DNA of 64,000 bases, from the NCBI GenBank assembly GCA_946807835.1, contig OX327683.1:16559001-16623000 (forward strand), read 5' to 3'. Within the stretch, counting starts at the first letter, position 1; each line of letters starts with the position of its first letter. The notes beneath the pieces are model-generated. The model was not told the DNA's origin. It did not search any database and saw only the letters and a list, made by a program, of their open reading frames with translations. The DNA is from Ailanthus altissimus. Taxonomy: Eukaryota > Streptophyta > Magnoliopsida > Sapindales > Simaroubaceae. Both the position numbers and the translations under genes were made by a program. Shown here piece after piece: positions 11,076 through 21,660 of this stretch.

Positions 11076-12522
11076 ATTATTAGGGTTTGAATATATTAAG
11101 GAATTGTATGGTGAAGACCACGATTCTACTATGTATTCAACCCTTGCGAGAAAACTACCATTAATAAGTTTTATAGGCATGATGGATTCTTATTCAGGGA
11201 AAACAAGTTGTGTGTGTCGTAATTATCTTTACGAGAGTTGCTTGTTAGAGAGGCTCATAGAGGAGGTTTAATAGGGCATTTTAGGGTTAAAAAGACTTTA
11301 GATATTTTAGAAGAATATTTCTTTTGGCCATGCATGAAATCTGATGTAAAAACATTGTGTGAAAGATATGTTACTTGTAAACAAGCTAAGTCTAAAATTA
11401 GGCCTCGGTTTGTATACACCTTTGCCTGTACCTAATGAACCTTGGACTAACATTTCTATGGATTTTGTATTGGGTTTACCTAGTTCCAAACGGGTCCGAG
11501 ATAGTATTTTTGTTGTGGTTGACAGGTTTTCAAAGATGGCTCATTTTATACCATGTCACAAGACTGATGATGCCATGAATATTGTTGATTTATTCTTCAA
11601 AGAAGTGGTTAGATTGCATGGTGTGCCAAGAAGCATAGTATCTGACCGCGATGTTAAATTCCTTAGTCATTTTTGGAGAACTTTATGGAAGAGGCTAGGA
11701 ACCAAGTTGTTATTTTCAACAATATTCCATCCACAAACAGATGGACAAACTGAAATGGTGAATAGGACATTAAGAGCTTTATTGCATTCCATAATTCAAA
11801 AGAACTTGAAGAATTGAGAGGATTGTTTGTCGTATGTGGAGTTTGCTTATAATAGGAGTGTGCATAGTACCATTGGGTTTTCACAATTTGAGGTTGTTTA
11901 TAGTTTTAATCCATTAACACCATTGGACTTACTTCCACTACCAATTGAGGAAAGGGCGAATCTAGATGGTAAACAAAAAGTAGAATTTGTAAGGCAAATA
12001 CATGAAAAAGTTAGGCAGCATATAGAGAAGCGTAATGAGCAATACGTTAAGCAAGCTAATAGAGGGTGCAAACAAGTGGTATTTGAGCCTGGTGATTGGG
12101 TATGGTTGCATATGTGGAAGGAAAGATTTCTTACACAAAGGCGTTCCAAGTTGCATCCCAGAGGAGATGGTCTATTTCAAATATTGAGAAGATCAATGAC
12201 AATACTTATAAATTAGATTTGCCTGGTGAGTATAATGTTAGTGCTACGTTTAACGTTTTGATCTTTATCCTTTTGATATAGATGATGAAGATTTGAGGAC
12301 AAATCTTTCTTAAGGGAGGAGAAATGATGAAAATCAAGGTGGAAACAATAGAAGCAATCATGATCCGTTGCACATTAGGGATGGTCCAATTACGAGGGCT
12401 AAAGCTAAGAGGGTGCGTCAAGCTTTGCAGGGGCTTATTAAAGCTAGTTGGGCAAGACACAAGGGGTTGTATTTGCACAAGAAGAACAAGGCCTATTAAA
12501 TTTAATTCAAGCCCAAGATTGA
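11076..12522 (+). pseudogene. Integrase and C-terminal CR-like tail of the CRM-like element
   Basis: Integrase inserts the cDNA. The HHCC zinc region is at about 11256-11378 in frame 3: His codons at 11256 and 11277 and Cys at 11376 are kept, but the family's other zinc Cys reads as Tyr (codon 11367), a G-to-A type change. The DDE core in frame 1 is complete: Asp 11461, Asp 11644, Glu 11752. A TGA at 11815 replaces Trp. The C-terminal part (G-D-W-V-W near 12090) shifts frame near 12130 and again near 12260. In frame 2 a TAA at 12311 replaces an expected Gln, and the frame then continues through the polypurine tract and about 66 codons into the 3' LTR, with G-P-I-T-R-A-K-A-K-R-V at 12383-12415. 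A lost base near 12450 now gives a TAA at 12497; in the frame kept by the 5' LTR the stop would be TGA 12520-12522. Confidence 0.88.
12311..12324 (+). other. Polypurine tract of the CRM-like element
   Basis: The purine-rich taagggaggagaaa directly precedes the 3' LTR start (tgatgaaaatc) and would prime plus-strand DNA synthesis. It lies inside the pol reading frame. Confidence 0.85.
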
Positions 12523-13061
12523 AGAATATATTTGTACTAAGTATTAGTGGGCCAATATTAGTAATAAAGCCTAATTATGTTATTTAAGATATATTTGGGC
12601 GTGCCTATGCTATTTTAGGCTAGGGAAAAACCTTATTAAAGTTGTTTAATTTATTTCCTTTAAAATTGTCAAAATTGCACAAATAAAGATTAGGGCTGAA
12701 CCTTCCTTAATAAGTTTAATCCTTATTTGGCATGGAATAAGTATATTTCCTTCTAATTTTAGGGTTTTTAAGGGCTATAAATACTTTGTTAAAGCCTTAG
12801 AAACAGCAGACTTTGTTATTTAAAATTTGAGAGAGATTAAAAAACTATCCAGGTTTGTTCTTTTGAGAACTTGTGATTCTTTTTATCCAATTCATCTTCT
12901 GGTGCATAAATCTTACTTATCACTCATCATATAACCTTGGTTCTTGTCTCTTAATTAGACAACGGGTCTTGGTTCTCTTTCTTGAATCTGATTTAGCGTT
13001 TTTGAGTTTGTTAACAACGTATTGGTGTTGGGTTTCACCTTTTTAGGTGTGGTTCACATCA
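12325..13061 (+). repeat. 3' LTR of the CRM-like element
   Basis: Starts tgatgaaaatcaagg and ends cacatca; followed by the TSD copy GTCAG at 13062-13066. It matches 6117-6854 with roughly 45-50 differences by eye. Its first ~198 bp also code for the polyprotein C terminus. Confidence 0.95.
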
Positions 13062-13322
13062 GTCAGCCCCCGAAAATATAAGATGTGCTGAAAGAAGAAA
13101 TAAAAGAGAGCGAGTGTATAATTGTTGAACATGTCTTTTTTTGGTGAATGGTCTCTTTATATAGTTATAGGTGTAGGTCATTTTTGAAAAGTTATAATTC
13201 ATAACTTATTTCTCAATTTAAATAACCTATAATTAATGCTTTTGATTGTAACCATAATAGCATGATTGCCATCATAATTATTACCATAATTCTGTTGATT
13301 ACCTCATTATTAGAATTTGACC

Positions 13323-13984
13323 CGAAATCTAGGGAAAAACAAGGGTCCACCAGTTTTTAATATTAACTTGTTAATACTGAAAATTTTATTGTTATTTTCT
13401 AACTGAAAGATTTTTACCCCTTGATTTTAGGTTTTATTCGAGATTGTTTAAAAATGCGGGAGCTTATGTTTTGTTGAAGAGTGCTTTTTCAATATAACTT
13501 GGGAAAGTTCTAAAATAAGAGAATGAACCTTTTGATGAGGCTTGGGATTTTAAGTGATTAACTACTATTGTAAGAGTACAGAGCCATTTTATTGTCGTGA
13601 AGAATCCTTCTATATAGATCAACTTCAATGGGGGTCTTGAAGATCTTCTATTTCTTTATACGAGGTCTTCAAATCTTTTTATAGGGTCTTCAATAGTCCT
13701 GTAAGGACCAGTCCTTTATTGTTAGGACTTTGTATTTTTCTTTCCTTTGTGAGTTAAAACCTTCTATTAAGCCTTCTAAAGAAAACTTAGTCGAAGACTG
13801 TTTGGGGTGGAGACACCCCTAATTTATATAACCAATTCCTGGAAGAGAGGTAAGCTCAGGGGTTCAAACTAATGATGATGATGATGATGATAATTAAAAT
13901 AGTTAGAGGAATTGAGTCAAGACTTACAGATATAGATATAGAACAATGCTAAACCAGTCCAGGGAATTCCATCTAGACCTATGG
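13323..13984 (-). other. Interior of the Tat-like element next to its 3' LTR
   Basis: No coding remnant is recognised. It contains a run of six gat triplets (about 13872-13890). On the minus strand this is the 3' untranslated side of the element. Confidence 0.5.
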
Positions 13985-14970
13985 GTATAAAGAGGTACCT
14001 TTAAAGAGTGTCCATTCTGCTCGGCTGATCTTGGGTAACCTCTTTAGTGCCGAACCCCATAGGGACTACCTTTAAGAGCATTAACCTTCTTGATTGATTC
14101 TCAAGCAACCCCTTGAATACTGCACCCCTGTAGGGACTACGTGTAAGAGTGTTGGCCTATTTTCTCGATCCTAGGTAACCTCTTAAGTGCCGCATCCATG
14201 TAGAGATTACATTTAAGATCATCAACCCTGCTGCATGTTGATCCTAGGTAAACTCTTGAAAGCTGTATCCTTACAGAGACTACCCCTAAGAGCGTTGGCT
14301 TGTTTTCTCGATCATAAGTAACCTCTTAAGTGCCGCACCTATATAGAGATTACCTTTAAGAGTGTTAACCATGCTGCTTATTAATCCTAGGTAAAATTGT
14401 GAGTGTCATATCTTTACAGAGACTACCTCTAAGAACGTTAACCTTCTTGACTGATTTTTGGGCAATCCCTTAAGTGTCACACCTTTGTAGGGACTACCTC
14501 TAATAACATTAACTCTGCTCGGTTGATCTTAGGTAACTTTTTGAGTGCCACACCCCTACAGGGATTACCCTTAAGAGCATTGGCCATTCTTCTGGATCAT
14601 AGGTAATCTCTTGAGTGCCGTACCTCTGTAGGGACTATCTCTAAGAACATCAACCCTATTACTACTTGATCCTAAGTGACCTCATGAGTGTTGTACCCCT
14701 ACAAAGGGTTACCTTTAAAAGTTTTAACCTTCTTGACAGATTCCTTGGGCAACTTCTTGAGTGCCACACCCCTATAGGGACTACCTCTAAGAACATCAAC
14801 CTTGCTACTGATTGATCTTGGGTTACCTCTTGAGTGCCGCATCTCTATACAAACTACCTATAAAAGCATTAACCTTTTTGACTGATTCCCTGGAAACCCT
14901 TTGAGTGCTATACCCCTGTAGAGACTATATCTAAGAGCATTAACCCTGTTCGACTGATCATGGGTAACCT

Positions 14971-16456
14971 TGATAAGGGCAAAGTTGTCATATATTTTCT
15001 CATATTTTATTATTGATATTTTATGATTTTATGAGAATAGATGGCTATTTATGTGAATTATTGTTATTTATAGGGACTTGAACGAAATTTAAAGAAAGAA
15101 CGCAAAAGGAGCGAAAACAGGGACTAAAATGCAAAGTTTTCAAAGTATGTGTCCATCGCCCCAGCGTCACAAGAATTGTCGCCCCAGTGCTAAAATAGTG
15201 ATCGAAATAAGAAAAACGACCTGCTTAAGTCGCGTCTAGCGCCCCAGCGCCTAAGAGTCACCGCGCCAGCGACGCTCCATCGCCCCAGCGCTATCAATAT
15301 ACGGCGCCAGCGGTGAAGCCGTTTTCATGCAGCACCCCAGCGCCAAGATCCCACCGCTCCAGCGGTAATAGCTTTTTCACGCGTCGCCCCAGCGACAGAT
15401 GCATAGCGCGCCAGCGGTAGTGCGAGTCCTAGTCCGACGAGAATTGAGATTTTCAAGCTCATATCAATCCCTATATAAAGCCACTCATTCCCAGCCTTCA
15501 AGAATGAATCGAAGACGACCCAAGAGCACCAAGAATACAGAGCACAAGTCTTGGAGAGCAATAGGAGCTTAATTGAAACAACTTTGGAGAGAGATACAAG
15601 ACGTTCTTTGGCATCAAGAGTTCCTAGGCAGCGCAATTAAGAGCAATTCGACGTCTATATCGGTTTGCTAATAATTGTATCATGATTTATAATTATTTTC
15701 ACTGCTGTTCTCTTGTAGCCATGAGCTAATTTATTTTCTAGGGTTAATATTTGAACTCAATATGTGTGCTTAATTGCCATATCTTTTAGTATTTAATAAA
15801 CTTAGTCCTTTATTATTTAAATTACTTGTGTTTAATGCTTCAATATATCTGGCCAATATATGGTGAATGAGTTGGTAATATTATTGATAAACTCGGAAGA
15901 GGAATCATAATATTTAGACCTAGGTAATTTGATACATGATTGTAGAGTAACATTCAATATTGCATATGCAAGTTTCAACTTAGGATAGGAATATACCTAA
16001 TTGGCATGTATGATCAATAAGACCTAATCTTAATGAATCTTAATTTATTACAAGTACCATAGGAATATAGGTATTTGGTAAACTAAGATATACTTGCATG
16101 ACCTTGGAAGAGGCTTGTGAATACATTAGTGTCTTGATCAATAATAAAGACTAAGTGAGTTAAATATTAGAGGATTAATCATTAGAAACATATTGAGGGA
16201 TAATATTAATCCTAAGTTTTCTCTACGTTGCTATCTTTAAATCTCATTGCATTGTGTTTTTGCTTTTATATTTCTTACATTCATTCTTAGATTTTTATTT
16301 TTCTGAATAATTATTAGGAAGATATAATTTTAGTAATTGGTTAAAAAGAAAAAAATTATCCCTGTGGGTTCGACATCCGACTTATTTAGTCTCTTTATTA
16401 CTTGCATACGATAGTGTATATTTGCACTTAATTTATGATATAGAAATATCACATCA
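14971..16456 (+). mobile_element. Solo LTR of a Ty3/gypsy-type element
   Basis: 1486 bp, starting TGATAAGGGC and ending CACATCA (TGAT...ATCA), with the 5 bp duplication AACCT at 14966-14970 and 16457-16461. Removing it and one AACCT restores the array core gggtaacctcttgagtg, so the empty site is known. A TATA box (ctatataaag) is at 15471-15480. The 3' end carries ccctgtgggttcgacatc near 16361, a block I associate with LTR ends of Athila/Tat-type elements. No internal region or second LTR remains, as expected after LTR-LTR recombination. The minus-strand ORF over its GC-rich part is incidental. Confidence 0.92.
15145..15420 (+). repeat. Ten spaced copies of a GCCCCAGCG-like motif in the solo LTR
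   Basis: Upstream of the TATA box, cgccccagcg and close variants (cgcgccagcg, caccccagcg, cgctccagcg) recur about ten times at 20-40 bp spacing. This is a GC-rich island in otherwise AT-rich DNA. The related LTR at 45319-46654 has only a few variants (about 45508-45562). A promoter or silencing role is possible but not shown. Confidence 0.75.
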
Positions 16457-17400
16457 AACCTCTTGAGTGTCGCACCCCTACATGGACTACCTCTAGGAGT
16501 GTTGGCCTGTCTTTTTTTTTTTTTATCATAGATAACCTCTTGAGTGCTGCACCTCTGTAGGGACTACCTCTAAAAGCGTTAATTTGGCTACTAGCTGATC
16601 CTGGGTGACCTCTTGAGTGTTGTACTCCCACAAGGAACCTTTAAGAACATTAACCTTCATGATATATTCTTCAGGCAACTCCTTGAGTGTCGTACCCCTG
16701 TACAGATAAGCTCTAAGAGTATTAACCCACCCGGCTAATTATCCTGGATAACCTCTTAAGTGCCTCACCCCTACAGAGACTTTCTCTAAGATTGTTGGCT
16801 TGTCTTTCCGATCATAGGTAACCTCTTCAGTGCTGCACCCCTGTAGGGACTATCTTTAAGAGCGTTAACTCTGCTGCTGGTTGATCCTGGGTGACCTCTT
16901 GAATGTCGCATCGCTACAGGAATTAACTATAAGAGTGTTAACCTTCTTGGCAGATTTCTGGACAACCCCTTAAGTATCACACCGATGTAGGGACTACCTT
17001 TAAGAGTGTAACCCTACTCGATTGATTCTGGGTAGCTTCTTGAGTGCCACACCCCTACAGGGACTACCGCTAAGAGCATTGTCTCATTTTCTCAATTATA
17101 GGTAATCTTTTAAGTGCCGCACTCCTATAGAAAGTACCTCTAAGAGCGTTTACCCTATTGTTGGCAGATCTTGGGTGACCTCTTGAGTGCCACACCCCTA
17201 CATGGACTACCTATACGAATGTTAACCTTCTTTGTAGATTTCTATGCAACCTTTTAAGCCATACCCCTGTAGGGACTATCTCTAAGAGCATTAATCTGCT
17301 CGGTTGATTTTAGATAACCTCTTGAGTGTCATACCCCTACAAGGACTACCTCTAAGAACTTTGGTCCATCTTGACTGATCTTCTAAGAAATCGTTGGTTT

Positions 17401-18774
17401 TCCTTTAAGTGAGGATCTATTTCCTATAACCAAAAATGAGACGTTATGTAAAAAATTCAACAATGGTAAAATGGTAGCATACAAAAGTTTTCATGAAAGC
17501 TCAGGTCAAGTGCTTGTCTTTAGAGTGGATTTTTGGTTCTTGGATAGAAGTTGGACCCTCCGAGTTTTTGTGGTTAGCTCGGGTTCTTTCATTGAGAATT
17601 TGATCTTGAACCTGCTAAGGGATATTTGCTCTTTGAACCTACTCAAAATCCTTTGATGAGGACTTGAACCTGTTCGGGGTTCTTTGGTGAGGACTTGATA
17701 TTGGCCCTACACGAAAATTTTCACTTCTTGGACCTGTTCGAACTCTTCACTCTTGAATCTACTTGGAGTTTTCTTTAACTCTTAGACCTGCTCGGAATCT
17801 TGGATATGTTCAGAATTTTTTATTCTTAGATCTACTCGAAAATTTTTATTCTTGGACTTGCTCAAAATTTTTTATTCTTGGACCTATTCGAAATTTTTTT
17901 ATTCTTGGATCTGTTTGAAATATTTTTTTTAGGATTTGAACTTGCTCGGAATTCTTTGATCTTTAACCTGCTCGAAACTTTTTGTTCTTGATCTTGCTCA
18001 GAACTCATTTTCTTGAACCTAATCAAAATATTTTGGACTTGAACCTGTTCGGAATTTTTCGATCTTGAACTTGCTCAGAACTTTTTTGATCTTGAACCTA
18101 CTAGGAACATTTTTGATCTTGAACTTGCTCAAATTTTTTTTTCTTGATCCTACTTAGAACTTTTTTGATCTTGAACTTGCTCAAAAGTTTTTAGAGGTGA
18201 ACTTGCTCGAAACTCTTTAGACTTGAACCTACTCAAAATTCTTTGATCTTAAACCTACTTGAAATTGTTTGATCTTGAACTTGCTCGAGTGTTGATAAAA
18301 AATTTGAGTGGGCTCTTCGAGAGCCCAAGTAAACTACTCGAGTCAGGATTCTAAGTGGTCGACCTCGGGAGAATTAGTTGCTTGGGGTTCTTGATGAGAA
18401 GGATTCTGTTCGAGGGCCTCTATATCCTAAGATGACATTTGTTCTCTTTATATTTCAAAGATGTGAAAGTTACTTGTGGAGATATATTTTATTTTTCTTC
18501 GTGTAACTGTCTATCGTGGCAGTGTCTAAATAGCCTCTTTAACTTGATTTTTGAGTAACTCTCTTCTTGTTTTAGCCTCATCTTTTTTTTTTTTAGCAGA
18601 AAAAATTACTTTGCTACATAATCTATTTAAAAAGAAATTTAAAGGATTAGTATAAAAATCTTCAATTGAATTAATCATCACTAAATAATAAAATGTTGGT
18701 ATGTAAATTTAGAACTTATCTTTTTATTGTTAAATTTCATGGTTAGTCTTTATAACCTTTTTTTGTATTTTTTA
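17401..18774 (-). repeat. Interior of the Tat-like element with a second array of ~27-31 bp units
   Basis: From about 17640 to 18300 short units of the form 'gatcttgaacttgctcgaa' plus a T-run repeat at 27-31 bp spacing (for example 18061, 18088, 18115). The flanks 17401-17640 and 18300-18774 show no coding remnant. On the minus strand this is the leader side, close to the PBS. Confidence 0.8.
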
Positions 18775-18786
18775 CAGACGACACCA
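18775..18786 (-). other. Primer-binding site of the Tat-like element
   Basis: Read on the minus strand as tggtgtcgtctg, three bases after the LTR end ...gtcaaca. It matches the TGGCGCCGTCTG type common in Tat/Athila-like elements with two transitions. Confidence 0.75.
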
Positions 18787-18789
18787 AAC

Positions 18790-19199
18790 TGTTGACTTAG
18801 AAATTTGGACGGCTCCCACATCAACGAGTTGAATTTATTTTTTTGGAAAAATGAACACGTCATCACCATTCTTCACATGGATCTATAATATTAAACACTA
18901 CAAAAAAGAAAATCGACGATGGCCTCGTTGGTGAGGGTACCGGCAAGGACCCTTTGATGTTTAAGTTAGCCCTAAAACATATAAGATGTGATGAAAGAAA
19001 AAAAATAAGAGAAAGGATCCTCTTTATATAGTTGTAGGTGTAAGTCCTTTTTAGAAGGTCATAATTCATAATTTATTTTTCAAATTAAAGGACCTATAAT
19101 TAATTCCTTTGCTTGCAACCATAATAGTATGATTATCGTCATAATTATTGCCATAATTTTTATGTTTACCTTATTATTAAGGTTTGACAAAAAATTTAG
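18790..19199 (-). repeat. 5' LTR of the Tat-like element
   Basis: About 410 bp, uninterrupted counterpart of 5933-6116 + 13067-13322. On the minus strand it ends aagtcaaca and has a TATA box (actatataaagagg) near 19019-19032. The outer end near 19199 is set by where similarity to the other copy fades. Confidence 0.72.
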
Positions 19200-20599
19200 G
19201 AGAATAATTTGTTAAAAAGGGTAATGAGTATTTAACAAAAAAACTTTTAAAAAATGTCATAAAAAAAGGAGATAATGATGTTTTTTCCCCTACAATATTA
19301 TTCTTACAACACCATTTATTTATTTTTAAAATTTATTAAATAATTAATCATTACAATAAATAAGTATACACACCACATATATTACACAAAGCAATAATTC
19401 ATGTGAAGATGGACTTGACTTAAAGAAAGCACACATTAAACTATATTAATGTTGAGATGATATATGTATTGACAATTGTGAATGTGATTGAATCTCTGTA
19501 GACTTTGAAGCAATTTATAGATATTGCTCTTGATGTGTTGAGTAATGTTGAGATGATATATGTATTGACAATTGTGAATGCGATTGAGCCTCTGTAGACT
19601 TTGTAGCAATTCATGGATATTGCTCTTGATGTTTTAAGTATCATAAATAAGTAACACATTAAATTATATTAATGTTAAGATGATATATGTATTGACAATT
19701 GTTAATGTGCTGTTGACTTTGAAGCAATTCATGGATATTGCTCTTGATCTGTTAAGTATCATAAGTAAGTAATGCAATTAATATAGGCATAATTAATGTC
19801 CGTACCACCACACTCAAATTGCCAGGGTAGAAGAAGCAGCCTTCCCGCAATAAATGAAATCACATATCCAAATACCAAAATGTTTGATAATTAAAGTTTG
19901 TGTTTAAATTTTCGACTACATTGTACATCATGTAATTAATAATGATTGAAGATGATAAAAAAAAAATTTCAACTTGAATTTGGATTTGAAAAATTCAGGA
20001 ATTTAAAAAATTTTGGATAAGAAAAAAAACTTAAAATTTGAATTTTTAAAATTTTGAATTCTAATTTTTTTTACAGGTTTGAATTTTTTGAACTTAGAAA
20101 CACCCGATCTAAAACTCGGGTTTTTCTTAAATCGGGGAGGTGGGGCAGTGAAATTTCTTTCTTCTTCTCTTATCTCTCTCGTTCATTTTAGAGTTCTCTC
20201 TTTCATCATCAACGTTTAACTCTAATTCAACTCACCACAAGCTCTCGTCTCTCTCATGTTCATCACTTATCTTGAAAATAGAAAATAAAAAGACTGGGTT
20301 AAAATCCAGGTACCAGGTCACTTGGACTTGACCTAGACTTAAACTCGAACTTAGCCCACACATAAAACATCCAAGTGCAATATGGATTCCAAGATAGCTT
20401 AAAAACTCGAGACTAGATTTGAGCAAAACTCAAACTTGGACCAAAATTTTACCAACTCTTATAATAGTACCATTTTTCAAAGCACAGATGCGGTCACACT
20501 ATAATTTTTCATTCAATCATGAAATTAATGATTAACTAATCAAGCGTATTTTGTGTGGGGGTTGGGGGAAAGGAAAAATGAATGAAATCTGCAAGTTTT
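19200..20599. other. Non-coding stretch between the two Tat-type elements
   Basis: Holds three tandem copies of a ~96-127 bp unit starting aatgttgagatg or aatgttaagatg at 19448, 19544 and 19671 (end about 19765). It is otherwise AT-rich with no recognisable coding sequence; a small inverted repeat (acccgatctaaaactcgggt) sits at about 20101. Short ORFs look incidental. Confidence 0.6.
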
Positions 20600-21253
20600 A
20601 AAGTTTAGTACTTTACAAATTTCCATGTCTTAGAGAAATCATTAAATTTTTGGATAAACACTATCCTCATGTAAAAAAGATACTTTAATGTTCAAGTTAG
20701 TAATTGCCTAAGAAAGAAAGTGCTTGGTATGTGAAGTGCTTTAAAGAAAAGCAAGATGCAATACTTGATTGTTCAAAACTTAAAGATTAATATTGAATAG
20801 AACTAGATAATCACATCGAATAAATTAACCCTATATATAATGCATGGATCCAAATTATACTTGAAGTATTAATAAATACATATAATGTGATTATTCAAAG
20901 TTCAATTAGAGGTTAAGTTCGTTTACAATTCATAATACAATAACTGAAGAGAAATATTTTAAGTGGGATTCATCCACTAATGTGAGAAACCATTGTTTAT
21001 AAAAATAAAATCATGATTAATTCTATCCAAATTCGAATAAAATAATAATTTTAATCATTCTCCACTTCGTCATACCTTACACAACCCGTTTCTAGGGCAT
21101 TTAGTCAATGGTCGGGTTACCTAGTCCAAATAGACACTAATTTAGGCTAAAATCTATTTGCACAGTCGATTTGGATCTGTTTTTAGAAGTGGGCTTTAAT
21201 TAGGACTACACAGTACCACGAGTTGATTGGGCTCATTTAATAATAGGCCAATA
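20600..21253 (-). repeat. 3' LTR of the Tat-lineage element
   Basis: Aligns with 32606-33241: shared blocks include caagttagt followed by tgcct(a/g)agaaag, gtgggat(t/c)ca followed by ctcatgtgagaa-like DNA, and the inner terminus gctcatttaataataggcc. On the minus strand it starts TATTGGCC, a decayed TGTTGGGCC. The left end is set by loss of similarity at aaagtttag (about 20600). Confidence 0.72.
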
Positions 21254-21265
21254 AATTTCCCCCCG
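21254..21265 (-). other. Polypurine tract of the Tat-lineage element
   Basis: Minus strand cggggggaaatt directly precedes the 3' LTR start. A second copy (gggagaaatt on minus, at about 22771-22780) marks the start of the internal duplication. Confidence 0.65.
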
Positions 21266-21660
21266 TAAGTAAAGAATAAATACTAGCACATATTCAAAAC
21301 TTATAGGATACATTTCTTTACTACCTTACTAGCACACAACACGTGTCCAATTTAAAAATGGTATCTTTTCTTTTTTCTGAATGACATTATTTTTTATCAA
21401 TGGGACTCTTTGGTTTTAAGCAACATTCTGATTTGAAAAGGGTGGTTTCAAAGCCCATCTGTTTAAATTCCTAACCATTTCACTCTTCTACTCACTTTTA
21501 AATTTAAGAGCAAAGATCCCCAAGAATTCCTCATCTTTATCTTCTCTAAGTTCCTAATTTCTATTTTTGCAAAAAAAAAAAAAATCCTAATTTTCCAATC
21601 CTTTTCTTCCGTAAACAAAAAAATAATTTTCTTAATTCAAAAAATTAACTCAAAATTTAA

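Larger units (their letters stand above)
6117..13061 (+). mobile_element. Full-length but dead Ty3/gypsy element, CRM-like chromovirus
   Basis: Length 6945 bp, with LTRs of 738 bp (6117-6854) and 737 bp (12325-13061) that begin TGAT and end ATCA. The target-site duplication is GTTAG (6112-6116) and GTCAG (13062-13066), one transition apart. Internal order: PBS, gag, protease, RT, RNase H, integrase, polypurine tract, 3' LTR. The coding frame runs past the polypurine tract into the 3' LTR and carries a G-P-I-T-R-A-K-A-K motif, which resembles the CR motif of CRM-clade chromoviruses; CRM elements are known for this arrangement and for a tRNA-iMet PBS. By eye the LTRs differ at roughly 45-50 of about 737 positions, mostly transitions, so the insertion is not recent. 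Structure is certain; the CRM assignment is likely and needs a tree. Confidence 0.93.
5933..13322 (-). repeat. 3' LTR of the Tat-like element, split by the CRM-like insertion
   Basis: Positions 5933-6116 match 18790-18971 and positions 13067-13322 match 18972-19199, with many point differences. The intact copy therefore shows the empty site: aagttag followed directly by ccctaaaacatataag. The split is exactly at the target of the inserted element (GTTAG at 6112-6116, GTCAG at 13062-13066). Small plus-strand ORFs here are incidental. Confidence 0.8.
13985..17400. repeat. Tandem array of ~72 bp monomers with a ~285 bp higher-order period
   Basis: Degenerate monomers share a core gtaacctcttgagtgccgca followed by cccc-tgtagggactacctctaagagc. 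Monomers are spaced 71-74 bp (for example 14758, 14832, 14903). Variants alternate: 'ccttcttg', 'gctcgattgatc', 'ttctcgatcat' and 'ctgctgattgatc' types recur in turn. The 'ccttc' type starts at 16654, 16942 and 17226, which is 288 and 284 bp apart, or four monomers. The solo LTR at 14971-16456 interrupts the array, leaving about 1.9 kb, or some 26 monomers. Tandem arrays in untranslated regions are known in Tat/Ogre-type elements. Confidence 0.9.
5933..19199 (-). mobile_element. Non-autonomous Tat-like Ty3/gypsy element (LARD-like), carrying two later insertions
   Basis: Two LTR copies in the same orientation bound it: 18790-19199 (5' LTR on the minus strand) and 5933-6116 plus 13067-13322 (3' LTR, split). 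Next to the 5' LTR is a PBS of the TGGCGCC-GTCTG type. The interior (13323-18774) shows no gag or pol, only two tandem arrays, so it could not move by itself; this fits a large retrotransposon derivative or a heavily deleted Tat element. Insertions inside are the CRM-like element (6117-13061) and a solo LTR (14971-16456). Both outer LTR boundaries are inferred by aligning the copies; no clear TSD was found outside. Tat affinity rests on the PBS type and on the general resemblance to the 20.6-33.2 kb element. Confidence 0.65.

Noticed and set aside
15325..15636. 103-codon minus-strand ORF in GC-rich DNA
   Set aside because: It overlaps the motif cluster and the promoter of a solo LTR; openness follows from GC content and it has no recognisable domain.
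13985..17400. Regular array considered as CRISPR
   Set aside because: Monomers are contiguous degenerate ~72 bp units without unique spacers, and the DNA is eukaryotic.
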